A stretch of 64,000 nucleotides of DNA. Origin: Tanytarsus gracilentus (taxonomy: Eukaryota; Arthropoda; Insecta; Diptera; Chironomidae). Position numbers and translations under genes: made by a program. Shown here piece after piece: positions 1 to 10,974 of this stretch (the stretch's first letter is position 1; every line of letters begins with the position of its first letter). The stretch spans positions 11,149,501 to 11,213,500 of the forward strand of contig JAXRKN010000045.1 of NCBI GenBank assembly GCA_038502055.1, given 5' to 3'. The notes beneath the pieces are model-generated. The model ran no database searches. It saw only the letters and a program-made list of their open reading frames with translations, and was not told where the DNA came from.

Positions 1-3000
1 AAAAAACTTTGCTCGTTGCACATTAAAATTGTTTCTTTTTTGTTGCAACATGAAAAACAGCAAGAACATGCATGGAGGACGGATGATGGAGAAGAAAATA
101 AATTATAATGTTGAAAATTATGCTCTCTCTGCTGTGTGTCGTAATTTATTTGCATTGTGCATGGTTGCGGGTTGTTCTTTGCGTTCAAAAGGGCACATTA
201 TGGGTGGTGTTAGTTACTCTGCTCTTTGAATAGCTTTTGCATGTATCTAGTACGGTAACATAAGATTTGTTAAGAGGAATTTTGATGAAAGAGAAAAAAA
301 AGACAAAGCAAGATGGAAATTTGAGATAATTGTTGAGGACGTTAAAGAGATTTTGTGTTACATGTTGGGAGTTTGCGTTTAAAAGTTATCATGAAAAGTC
401 AAAATTTGATTCCATGTTGTAAATTTTCCCCTCATTAAAAGCATAAAAAATTGCTTAATGCACAATATGGTGCAAGATGTTGTCGTTTTACTTTGATTTA
501 ATAAGTCACACTGCACGGAACATTTGCCGTGTTATTCGAATTCTTTAAAAAGGGCGAGAAACTTTTAAAAAATTAATTATTTTTTTTAATAATTAAAAGC
601 ATTTAAAATAATTTTATATGCTAAAATATATGTAATTACATATGTAAAACATATAAATATAAACCCAAGTTTCTCACCCCCTTGAAATTCTTTTCAAATA
701 TATTTTTTAGAAGAGCCATAAAGGAAGAGAATTTTTGCGGTTAAAGCGAGCGAGACGTAGAAAATGTGTAAATTGCACTCCCGACACTCATCAACTCGCT
801 TGAGCTGTGGAGATTAATGAAAAAAATTTCATATCATCCATTTAGAAGAAAAAAATGTGTTTTTTAATTTTAATTAATTTTTTTGCCCTCTTCTTAATTT
901 TGAGCTTGCGAAACGATTTTAAAGCGTGAAGCGCAAAAAACAACAAAAAATTTTACATTTGATGTTTTTCAAGTGCGAAGAAAATTGCGAGTTTAACATA
1001 ATTTGTAATTTGTGGGCGACTTTGTGAGAGCATTTTGTAGCTCATCGCTAACGCATGAATATGAAATTTTTTTGTACATCACTAAATAATTTTTGTAAAG
1101 TATTTTAAAAAATTAAATTCGAGAACAAAAGCGACACCGAGAGCGTTGAAAATTTATAATTGCTGTGCACTACTTAAATTTATCGATTACTAATTATTTT
1201 CAACCGGCGATATGCATTTCAATCTTTTTAAATTTCTGTTAATTTTTTTTTTGCGAAAACAAATCGGAAAATGAAATTTAACAAGCAATTTTTAATTAAC
1301 CATGTCAATGCATTGTGTATAGCGCTCCGTTCATAATTGATTATTTTTTCAGATTATTTTCTTTCTGCGAATGATGAAAAGTTTTTTTTGGTGAAGGGTA
1401 AAACACATAAAAATTTATTTAATGATGTTTTATTATTTGATGAACAATAAATTAAATTTATTTTGTAAAAATGCGATGTAACAATTAAATTTTTATATTT
1501 ATTTTGTTGCTAAAAAGATTTAATTGAAATCTTTTCTAGAAATTCCATCACATCTCACTAAAAACATTTAAATCCTTTTCAACACCCGCCATTTCACCTC
1601 TCAATTCTATTAATTTCCATTTAACGCTCAACATAAAATAACTTTTTAATTGAATTGCGAAAAGATTTTCATTTAAATTCATGTTGCGACGTAAATTTGA
1701 CGTGAGCGGGCAGACAAGAGGGAAAATGGATTAACTGAGTGAGAGAAATTATCTTCACTGGGTTCAATGTACAAAATCTAAATGATTTTCAATTGGCAGC
1801 TCTCAGTTAAATATGAATTGAATTGAATATGATGACAATAAAATGTTATTTTGTAGAGTGGCGGTAATGGCAACAATGAAAGTCAATTTATATCTAATTT
1901 ATTTAATCGTCCATACACGCATGTCTGTGGAGCTTCACAATCTGAATTATTTCCGCTTCTCGTAAACATCAAAAATTCATACATCAAAAATAATGGCTGC
2001 AATAAAGAAATTAAAGAACAGAAATTTTTTTTAGTAGAACTCTCAAAATTGCCAATTATAAAATATTTTTTGTGACCATTTGCTTGAGGAAATTTACAGA
2101 AAACGAAATTACATGTTTATGTTCTTATTTTTTTTGCTGTTTGATAATTTATGACCACATGCATGAAAATGTGCCTAGAAAATATAAATTCAAAAAAATG
2201 TATACATCGTGATGACCGTAAAAATTAGATTTTGTTCAGACGATTTTTTTTTGTCGAGTATGTCGAAAAGAATTGTTTAGCTTTTGTAAATTGCAAAAGA
2301 TGTTTCTCGTCGAAGAATTTCTGAAGCCATGTGTGAGGGAAATATTTAAAGCGTGATGTGAAAAAAGGAATTTTTAAAATCTGTAATTTAAAAAAGGCTA
2401 AATTCAGTTTAATTTCTTCATCGTCAATCACTCTAAAATTATTCATCGTAAACAATTTTTTTCACGCATTAATTACAATTTTTCTCTCTACCTAACCCCT
2501 GCCATCAAATCAAATTCCCTCCAGCACCAGCAAAAAAAGCACTCTTACAAAATTCTCCTTCAGAATAATCATCTTCCATTCATACGCCTTCATCATCATC
2601 GTTGTTATATTAAATGTATGGTCTCTGGCATGAAAAGCACTTTTTACACACAGGCAAAACTCTGAAGCGAGCAAATATTTAATAATAATAGTTCAGATGA
2701 GAACTTCTCAACATCTCATTTATATTTTAGAGATATTTTTCGTCTGTTCTGCTCAAGTGCATAATGAGTTTTCATTTTCAAGTATTTATCAGCAACATAC
2801 ATTCGAGTCGAGAGACGATGGAATTGGATAGCAAGCTATTCACGGTTGTACGGCTTCAACAACAATTTTTTTGCTGTGTTGTTGTTGTACAAATATAGAA
2901 TGGAATTAAATTAAGGATGAAGATTGAAATCAAATTAACTTTCCTTCCTCATTCTCTCCGCAACCAACGAAAATTTTTCTTTCATTATTTCGTCTTGAAA

Positions 3001-3302
3001 ATTCCCTTTAGATCCACTCGAGCAGCGAAAGAATTGATTGAGGAGAATGAAATTTGATAGTTTTTTTTATTCCATTCAATCCGATACATTCGACTGACCT
3101 TTCAATTGGTTTCTCTTTCTTTCTCTCTTTTCGACAACGTCATGAAGGCATTGATAATTCATTTTCGTGTGGATTAATTACTGTCTTTCACTCAGATACA
3201 GTTGGAGTCGATATTGAGTTACAAGTACATTTTATATTTCCACAGTTATGGATGATAATGATAAGTTGTGAGCGTGTGTATGATGAATGCAAGTTTTATT
3301 TA
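1..3302. other. AT-rich non-coding DNA, no gene seen
   Basis: I find no open frame with protein-like composition, no family signature and no plausible splice chain. The longest open stretches are 60-90 codons, low in complexity and rich in Phe, Lys and Ile, as expected by chance in such AT-rich sequence. Poly(A) and poly(T) runs are frequent. It probably includes upstream regulatory DNA of the esterase cluster, but no specific site can be named. Confidence 0.6.
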
Positions 3303-3452
3303 AGGATGACCACCTTTTTTCAAAATTTTTGAAGCATAAAATTCTACTTTAATTTAATTTTTAAATTTGTTAACTTTACTAAAATATTTTATGAGTGAAA
3401 ATTAAATTACTTAAATTACTAAAATAACTAAAAATTATTTTCTAGTCACCCT
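3303..3452. mobile_element. MITE-like element M1 with AGGRTGAC ends
   Basis: The segment starts AGGATGACCACC and ends TAGTCACCCT, whose reverse complement begins AGGGTGACTA, so the ends form a short imperfect inverted repeat. The 150-bp interior is AT-rich and non-coding. The same ends recur near 12.4, 42.0 and 57.4 kb, and more loosely at 10.7 kb. It ends about 90 bp before the first esterase start codon. No convincing target-site duplication is visible, so superfamily is unassigned. Confidence 0.5.
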
Positions 3453-3541
3453 AAATTATTTACAATGCTCTTTTTGTTATCAGCAGTTGATAACTCAATA
3501 AAAACTTCACTTGAAATTTAGTTTCTGGTTGAACTTTAAAC

Positions 3542-5464
3542 ATGTCAGACGAATTTTGTATAGCAGACACTGAATATGGTCAAGTGAGAGGTGCGAAAGT
3601 AATTTCGGAGGTTGGCAAACCGTATTGGAGATTTTTGGGAATTCCGTATGCAAAACCACCTGTCGGTGAATTGAGATTTCAGGTAAAAATTCCTTTTAAC
3701 ATTATTAGATATTTTCTTAATAAATTTTATTAAAGAAAGCCTCGAAAGCTTCACCATGGGATGGTGTCTTAGACGCCCTCAAAGAACCATCGCCGTGTGC
3801 AGGCAAATCAAGTCAGGCTCGTGGGCCAAGTAGTGGTTACATTGGATCCGATGATTGCCTTTATCTCAATATTTTTACTAAAAATCTTAAACCATCAAAA
3901 CCAAGCGCTGTTTTCGTGTACATCCATGGAGGAGGTAAGATTTTAAATTATGTAATTTAAAATTTAATCTAATTTTTTTCTACAGGTTTCATTTCTGGCA
4001 GCTCATCGCTTTCATCATATTCTCCCGATTATCTTCTAATGCATGACATTGTGGTTGTGACTTTCAATTATCGCATCGGTCCACTTGGTTTTTTATCGCT
4101 TAAAGATAAGAACTTAAATGTGCCTGGCAATGCTGGCATGAAAGATCAACAAATGGTTTTTGAATTTATTCGCGAAAATATTCACAATTTTGGTGGCGAT
4201 GCAAGTAATGTGACGATCGCTGGACATAGCTCCGGAGCAGCGTGCGTTGGATTTCATTGTTTATCGGAAAGTTCTCGAGGTCTTTTTGATCGAGCAATTA
4301 TAACTGGCGGAAGTCCAATTAGTAGAGTTTTACCGGATTTAGATTTAGCTGAAAGACTTGCCGAAAAACTTGGATTTACTGGTTCAATGAATGAGGAAGA
4401 AATTTTAAATTTCCTAAGAGCAGTTGACGTTTTGGAACTCACAGAAGCCAGCAATCAAATTTTAACCAAAGAAGAACAATTCGAATATAAAATATTTTAT
4501 CCATTTTGTCCATCCATTGAACCCTACAAAACTGAATCAACATTTCTTGCATCGAATCCTTTAAATCTTTTAAAATCATCATGGTCAAATGAAATTGATT
4601 TAATGTTTGGAGGAGTCGCTCATGAAGGAAGACTTGCTTATCGATTTAGGAAATTTTTTCTTAAAGAAATAAGTTTGGAGAAAGAAATTCCGACAGAAAT
4701 TAAATCAAATGTCGATGACGTTAAGCTTGAAGAAATAATTAAAAGATGGAAAGAATTTTATGGAAAAATTGAAGGAAGTGAACAAGAAAAAATTGAAATG
4801 GTAAATTTTAATTTATGATCATTTTTGAATTTAATATTTTTGAGCTAAGTTTTATCTTTTTTGAATTCATTTTGATTTAAAATTTGAACTTCTAAAAAAT
4901 GGCCCAAAATTTTAAGTTCAATATTAATTATTTCGTGTTCTGCGAAAATCTTACAAATATTTATTTAGATGCTAGGAGACTGCTTCACATGGATGCCAAT
5001 GTTACGATTTGTAAGACATCGTCAGTCAGTAAACATGAAAGGCAAAACTTTTATCTACAAATTTGCTGTCGACTCTCCATCACAAAATTTTCACCGTCTT
5101 CGATTTTTTCCTGATGTTCGAGGAACCACTCATGGTGATGAATTATCTTACATATGGAAAAGTGAAAAAACTGATTTACCACCAAAAGACTCGATGGAGT
5201 TTCAAGCAATTGAAAATTTTGTAAGAGTTTGACATTAATTATAAATTATAATTTATTTTTGATTATTTTCAGCTATCGATTATTGTTAATTTTATGGTAA
5301 CTGGTGATCCAAAAATTTGTGACTGGCATTCGATAAGTGAAATAAATCAAAAAGCATGCAAAATCACCAACGAAGGATTAAAAATTGAGAAATTAGAAGA
5401 ATTTGAAAGAGTTTTCGAGTTTTGGGAAAAAATTTATAATGAAATTGAAATAAAATATTTTTAA
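3542..5464 (+). CDS. Carboxylesterase, type B (alpha-esterase-like), copy 1
   Basis: Five exons: 3542-3682, 3736-3934, 3986-4800, 4969-5220 and 5273-5464, all with GT/AG introns, giving 532 aa, the usual size for cytosolic insect alpha-esterases. There is no signal peptide; the N-terminus starts MSDEFCIADTEYGQVRG. The family block FLGIPYAKPPVGELRF lies at residues 31-46, the oxyanion-hole HGGGF at 111-115, and the nucleophile elbow GHSSG puts Ser195. Glu327 sits in AHEG and His440 in THGDEL, so the Ser-Glu-His triad is complete and activity is likely. The enzyme would hydrolyse carboxylic esters, possibly xenobiotics or hormone esters; the substrate cannot be told from sequence. The fourth exon border (an MM junction) is the least certain. 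The intron at 4801-4968 is absent from copy 2. A TIR element begins 18 bp after the stop codon, and the nearest AATAAA (5525-5530) lies inside it. Confidence 0.93.
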
Positions 5465-5482
5465 TCAAGTTTAAAAAAATTA

Positions 5483-7062
5483 GGGTGGACGCTTGTTATT
5501 CCGGAGTAAATTGAATCGCAAGATAATAAATGATGAAATTTCTCTTACTTGGCACTGCTGATCATGCATTATCAGTACCTCGTTAGATTGGCAAAAGACA
5601 TAGCTTTATTTTGAGACTGACTTTAAATTTTTTACTCGTCTCCTTCATGCTTAAAAATTAATTCAAAGCCTTGCTGGTAATTCCGGAGTGAATGCTTATA
5701 ATTCCGGAGTAAATTTTAAAAATTCGATATAAAATCAAATTTTGATAAAATCTTCATACTTTCTTGAGTGAAGTGATTAAGTATGAAGAGATTGATATTT
5801 TTTGGGGTTTCAATGTCTGGCAAGTGCAAGCAGTGCTTCCAATAACCTCCAAAATCTCTTTTTTTATGACTTTTATGCAATTTTTTACTTTCAATAGTAG
5901 ATAAAATGAGAGCTAAATCACTTCAGGGGTCAATTAAGAATAGAACTCAATACTCACCCCTAAAAAGCATCTTTGAATATTTCTATTTCTCTTCGTTCTG
6001 AGGTCTTATTGTGAGTAAAATAATTTTAAAGTCATCGAGGAAATATTTGGTAGTGTACTCTAATCTATATTTAGTTTTCATAATGGATCTGGGTCCCAAC
6101 AATGGATACTAGTTCCTGGACATGATTTTGACAACTGTCATGTTAGTTTAACCTGGTATTCGATCTTATTTCCTCCGCTGGAAATTAGTTCGTCCAGTAG
6201 AAGTTAGTTGCTCCGCTGGAAACCAGTTCCGCCAGTGGAAGTTAGTTCCTCCAGTGAAAGTTAGTTCCTTCACTGGAAGTTAGTTCCTCCGTTGGAAACC
6301 AGTTCCTCCAGTGAAAGTTAGTTCCTTCACTGGAAGTTAGTTCCTTCACTGGAAGTTAGTTCCTCCGTTGGAAGTTACTTCTTCCGAAGGAAGTTAGTTC
6401 CTCCGCTGGATGTTGGTTCCTCTACTAAAAGCTATGTTTAGAATATGCTTTATCGAGCACAGATACGCAGAATGTTGGTTCCGTCGTTGGAGTTTTGGAA
6501 AAGCTTTTAAGTCTTTTAATTCCTTTTTAATACTCAACTGCCACAAACGAGTCGCGCTCACGATTATTTTCTGTTTATTTTTTCATTCATTTTGGACTTT
6601 ATCCCGATAAAACAAATTTTTACTGATGAAAATTTCATTGCCTACTAATGTGAAATTTACTCCGGAATTATAAGCAATTTCACTCCGGAATTATAAGCAC
6701 GTCATAAATGTTAATTTTTAAAGCGCTTTGTGGACATATAAAATTTAAGTTGGTATAGGAATGTGTTGATGAAGACCTTCGTTTCTCAGGAAAAATACTG
6801 ATGGAAAAATTGCAACTGATTTAATTGATGAAAATTGACGTGATAAGTGAAGAGGATTTTTGTATGGAGAAAATTAAAACGTGCTTTTCATGGCCAAAGG
6901 AAGTCTTAAAGTCATTGCTTTCTTTTACAAAATTGTCGCGCATGACAGTACCTTCAAACTTTAAGTCAAGTGTCAAGGTGTAAAATGCTTTGTTTTTAAA
7001 ATACTGACGCATTTAATTTTACTCCGGAATTATAAGCACTCCGGAATAACAAGCGTCCACCC
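5483..7062. mobile_element. Non-autonomous TIR DNA transposon flanked by TA
   Basis: A perfect 25-bp terminal inverted repeat lies at 5483-5507 and 7038-7062; it begins GGGTGGACGC and runs on to CCGGAGT. Both ends are flanked by TA (5481-5482 and 7063-7064), as expected for a Tc1/mariner-type target duplication. The inner part of the end repeat, ATTCCGGAGT, recurs as subterminal copies: on the left at 5680-5689 and 5701-5710, and on the right, inverted, inside 6659-6675, 6682-6698 and 7021-7037. The longer form GCTTATAATTCCGGAGT matches exactly between 5694-5710 and the three right-hand inverted copies. No transposase or DDE-like reading frame is visible in 1,580 bp, so it would need an enzyme supplied elsewhere. 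It fills nearly all the space between the two esterases. Confidence 0.85.
6165..6430. repeat. Degenerate ~18-20-bp minisatellite inside the TIR element
   Basis: About 13-14 tandem units of the form GTTCCTCCGCTGGAAGTTA with variants (CCAGTGAAAGTTA, TTCACTGGAAGTTA, CCGTTGGAAACCA) follow each other through this stretch. Unit pairs such as CCAGTGAAA and TTCACTGGA are partly complementary, so a single strand could fold locally. It is non-coding. Confidence 0.85.
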
Positions 7063-7172
7063 TATATTAATTTTTTATAAAATAATTTTTTATCTGGCAT
7101 TTTTTTTCTTATCAAATTCGAAACAATTACAGATAATTTTTAATTTTTTCAGTCTTTTAATTCATTTGAAAC

Positions 7173-8893
7173 ATGTCAGACGAATTTTGTATAGCAGACA
7201 CTGAATATGGTCGAGTTAGAGGTGCGAAAGTAATTTCGGAGGTTGGCAAACCATATTGGAGATTTTTGGGAATTCCGTATGCAAAACCACCTGTCGGTGA
7301 ATTGAGATTTCAGGTAAAAATTCTTTATTTTTCTTTGTAAATTTTTTAAGAATTTTATTAAAGAAAGCATCGAAAGCTTCACCATGGGATGGTGTCTTAG
7401 ACGCCCTCAAAGAACCATCGCCATGTGCAGGCAAAAATAGTTACATTAAAAAATTTGTCGGATCCGACGATTGTCTTTACTTGAACATCTACACTAAAAA
7501 TATTAAACCTGAAAAACCAAGTGCTGTTTTTGTGTACATCCATGGAGGAGGTGAGAAATTTTCCTCTCTATTGTTGACTTTGAATTTGAGATGAAATTAT
7601 TAAATTTTTGAAGGTTTCTTCTCTGGAAGTTCGACACTTCAATCTTACTCTCCCGATTATCTTCTCATGCATGACATTGTGGTTGTTATTTTCAATTATC
7701 GTATCGGTCCACTTGGGTTTTTATCGCTTAAAGATAAGAACTTAAATGTGCCAGGTAATTCTGGATTAAAAGATCAACAAATTGTGCTCGAATTTGTTCG
7801 GGAAAATATTCAAAATTTTGGTGGCGATGCAAAGAATGTGACGTTGGTTGGTCATAGCTCTGGAGCAGTGTGCGTTGGATTGCATTGCTTATCTGAAAGT
7901 TCTCGAGGTCTTTTTGATCGAGCAATTATGCTTGGAGGTAGTCCAATTTTTCAAGTTTCTCCTCAATTCAATTGGGCTCAAAAATTAGCCGTTAAACTCG
8001 GTTTTGATGAAAAAGTTGATGATGAAAAGGAAATTTTGAAATTTTTAGAAAAATTTGATGCTGTTGAAATGGCTGAAGTTGCCTCAGGGTTAATTAAACC
8101 TGAAGAATATAAAGATTTTGGTGTTCACAATCCATTTTGGCCATCCATTGAAAATCACTTAAATAATTCAACTTTTCTATCAAAAAATCCAGTTGAACTT
8201 TTAGAAAATGCGTGGTCGAAAGAAATCGACATACTGATTGGTGGTAATGCTGATGAAGGTTTTTATCCATTTAAAAGTGAACTTGAAGACGATTTTCCGT
8301 TCGACCTTAGAGCGTTGCTAAAAAATTTTGATGAAATTATTGAAAATTGTAAAAAATATTATTCAGAAAAATTCGAGAACGAAAATGACGTTTTTGAAAA
8401 ATATAAAGGTGACACTTTTCCATGGCTTGGAGTCGCGAGATTTTCAAAATCACGTTTAAATTCTCAAAAAGCGAAAACTTTTATTCATAAATTTGCTGTC
8501 GACTCACCAACTCAAAATCATTATCGAAATCGATGGTGTGGTTCAGGGTCAAAGGGAGTTTGTCATGCGGATGAACTCTCTTACATGTGGAAGAATGGAC
8601 AAGGTGGAGTGCCGGATGAAGATTCGATGGAGTTTCGAGCTATTAAAATATTTGTGAGTGCTTGTTAAAAATAATTAAATTATTTTAAAAAAATCTCCTA
8701 GACCTCAATGTTGGTGAATTTTTGTAAAACTGGCGATCCTGGAATTTCTGTTTGGCAACCAGTTAATGATTTTCCACCCAAAGCCCTCACAATTCTTCCC
8801 GATGAGCTAAAGTTCGACAAAATTGAAGAGTTTGAGAGAATTCGAGATTTCTGGGTAAAACTTTATGAGGAAGTTGGTGTGAAATTCTGTTGA
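7173..8893 (+). CDS. Carboxylesterase, type B (alpha-esterase-like), copy 2
   Basis: Four exons: 7173-7313, 7364-7550, 7614-8653 and 8702-8893, giving 519 aa. The architecture matches copy 1: cytosolic N-terminus without signal peptide, GIPYAKPPVGELRF block, HGGGF oxyanion hole, GHSSG elbow with Ser191, Glu324 in ADEG, and His427 in CHADEL. The triad is complete. Exon 1 differs from copy 1 at only 3 of 141 bases, while the C-terminal third is much more diverged. It is four residues shorter after CAGK in exon 2 and lacks the intron that copy 1 carries before the GD(C/T)F block. Only 110 bp separate its start codon from the upstream TIR element, so its promoter must be very short or lie within the element. 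A double AATAAA at 9030-9039 is a likely poly(A) signal. The substrate is unknown. Confidence 0.94.
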
Positions 8894-9029
8894 TAATATT
8901 TCAATATTTAACCATTCATCGGCTACTGCTTTCAATGTTTACCAATCCATTCCATTTCTCGCCTTCTCCTTTCACATTAAAATCAATTCGTTATAAAGCA
9001 AAATGTGTTTACACAATGCCATGAGAGAG

Positions 9030-9039
9030 AATAAATAAA
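9030..9039 (+). terminator. Overlapping AATAAA poly(A) signals after esterase copy 2
   Basis: Two overlapping AATAAA hexamers lie about 137 bp after the stop codon of the second esterase. This position is normal for an insect 3' UTR. The call rests on motif and distance only. Confidence 0.5.
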
Positions 9040-10660
9040 TTTGAAAGATTTTTAATTTTTTTTTCGGTAAACAAAAATTTCCATTAATTATATTCGTCAT
9101 TAAAAAAAATAATGTTGTGAATTTTTAAAGGGAGAATTAAAATTCTAGAATTAAAAAAAAAGTAAATGGAATTTTTAATATCAATTTATTTTTTCTTCTT
9201 TAGGGTGAAGCTCGTTAAAAAGAAGTAAAAACAATATCAATGGCAGATTAAAATTTAAATTTGATATGCAGTGAAATTTTTTTCCGCTCTGTTTTCCTTT
9301 CGTCTGCTTAATTAGTGAGTAAAGTTCAGTCGGATGCCATTAGTGAGATTAGAGGCTGCTGACGATGCTTCTCATACTCCCACATAAATTTTGTGCTTGC
9401 GGGGATTTTAGGGTGTGATTTTTTTATCTTTGTTGCAAAAAATGAACAGCTGTAAAATTTGTATTCAACCGTTCAGCAATGTGATGTAAAAGTTTTGAGG
9501 TTATGATGAGCTAAAATTGAATTTTGAGGTTATATGAACTTCATGTTTTATTTACATCTCAAATGCATCCAAGTTCCCGCAAGGGTAACATCACATAAAA
9601 AGAGACTTCTAATGAATTTTTCATGAGTAAAGAACCCGACTTGCATATCCAGTATTGTTTAATTTTCTCCTTCTTGTCTTTTTCCTCTCTCTCACATAAA
9701 AAATCTCATCTAAGCTAAGAAAGCGGAGAGAAAAATTTAAATATGATTGTGTACACACACTTTAAAATTCACTTTTTGAGAAATCATTATAATTCTTAAA
9801 TAAACGAGCGAGAAAAACTTTTTTGTTTGAAATAAAATAAATAACATAAAAGAGTGAAAAAAGTATTCTGTTACCATCATCGAGCTAATGCTCGTTTAAC
9901 AACAAAAGAGTTGAATTTCATGTAAATATCGAGGCAGCTAGGCATCATTGCATACATGAGATGCCAAAAAAAAGATGTTGACACATAAAAGGCAAAGAAA
10001 AATAGTTTTCAGGCTCTCCTCTGAATTGCAAACAAATCCACATGAAGAGTCTTTAAAAAAAACTTTTTTTCCTCCGCTCAAACAATCGAAATTGTTTGTG
10101 TTCGTTGTCGACAAAAAGGCACACACAGCAGTGGAGCGAAATTTATTTTGAAAGAATTTACATTTCTTTTGTGTGTGCATGTTTTTATGATTATACTTCT
10201 TTTTCTCGCCTTGCAGTTTTTCTCCGCTCGCTCTGTTGTTTTTTCTTCTTCAGAGCTTTCCAAACAATCAAGCTAAAATATATAACAATTGAAAAGGCTG
10301 AAGCATAAAATAAAATGCTGCCTTTTCTTCTTAAACTCCTTTTTGCTTTATTTAATTTTTTTTGTTTTGAATTACTCGAAAATGTTTCATTTACTTGAGA
10401 CTTCCTTTCTCGCTATTTACCTGTAAAATAGCATGAAAAATCTGCTCGACGAGATTCGAAATGCAGCAATAAGAAGAAATTTGTAAATGTGAAAAGGGTT
10501 ATTGGAAAAGGTGGGATGTAATTTAATCAGATTTCGAGTGAGACTAAAAATACTTGAAATTAATTGCCGTTTAAGGGCAAAAAGAGATTTTTTTATTGCT
10601 GAGAGTAATGAACTAAAATAGCACTCTGAAGGATACCTAACGGGTAATTTTATTATGGAC
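9040..10660. other. Intergenic DNA, no gene seen
   Basis: AT-rich sequence downstream of the esterase pair. Short open frames on both strands (60-80 codons around 9.9-10.3 kb) overlap one another, lack protein-like composition and have no splice partners. I see no structural RNA and no repeat that recurs elsewhere in the window. Confidence 0.55.
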
Positions 10661-10974
10661 GGGTGACCATCTGATTGGGTTTAACAATTAAATACCAAAT
10701 TTTAAATATTTTTTTAATTTGATTTTTTTAGATTAAAAAATCCTAAAATTGAATCTAATTAGGAAAGCTAAGTTAATGTATTTTTATTATTCAAACCTTA
10801 TTTCCATAAATTTTAAAGATACGTTGCGAAAATCCCATTAAATTTCAATGTAAACCGTAGTAACGAATTTTTTTAAACTGAAAATTTTCTTCTTATTTTT
10901 CTTATTTCTCTACCTAAAATTGGATGTTACAGTTAAATTAAAAATTTATTTTTGCAAAAATCAGATGGTCCCTC
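10661..10974. mobile_element. MITE-like element M2 (GGGTGACCATCTGAT ends)
   Basis: The left end reads GGGTGACCATCTGAT (10661-10675). The reverse complement of the right end (10960-10974) reads GAGGGACCATCTGAT, matching at 13 of 15 positions. The 314-bp interior is AT-rich and non-coding. The flanks TATTATGG (left) and TTAATATGG (right) are similar and may be a decayed target duplication of about 8 bp, but this is uncertain. Confidence 0.55.

Noticed and set aside
6410..6610. Possible transposase fragment inside the TIR element
   Set aside because: The 66-codon frame has no DDE/DDD or helix-turn-helix signature and starts in the minisatellite.
3545..7434. Minus-strand frames opposite the two esterase 5' ends
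   Set aside because: They are similar in both copies only because the sense exons are nearly identical; no independent coding signal.
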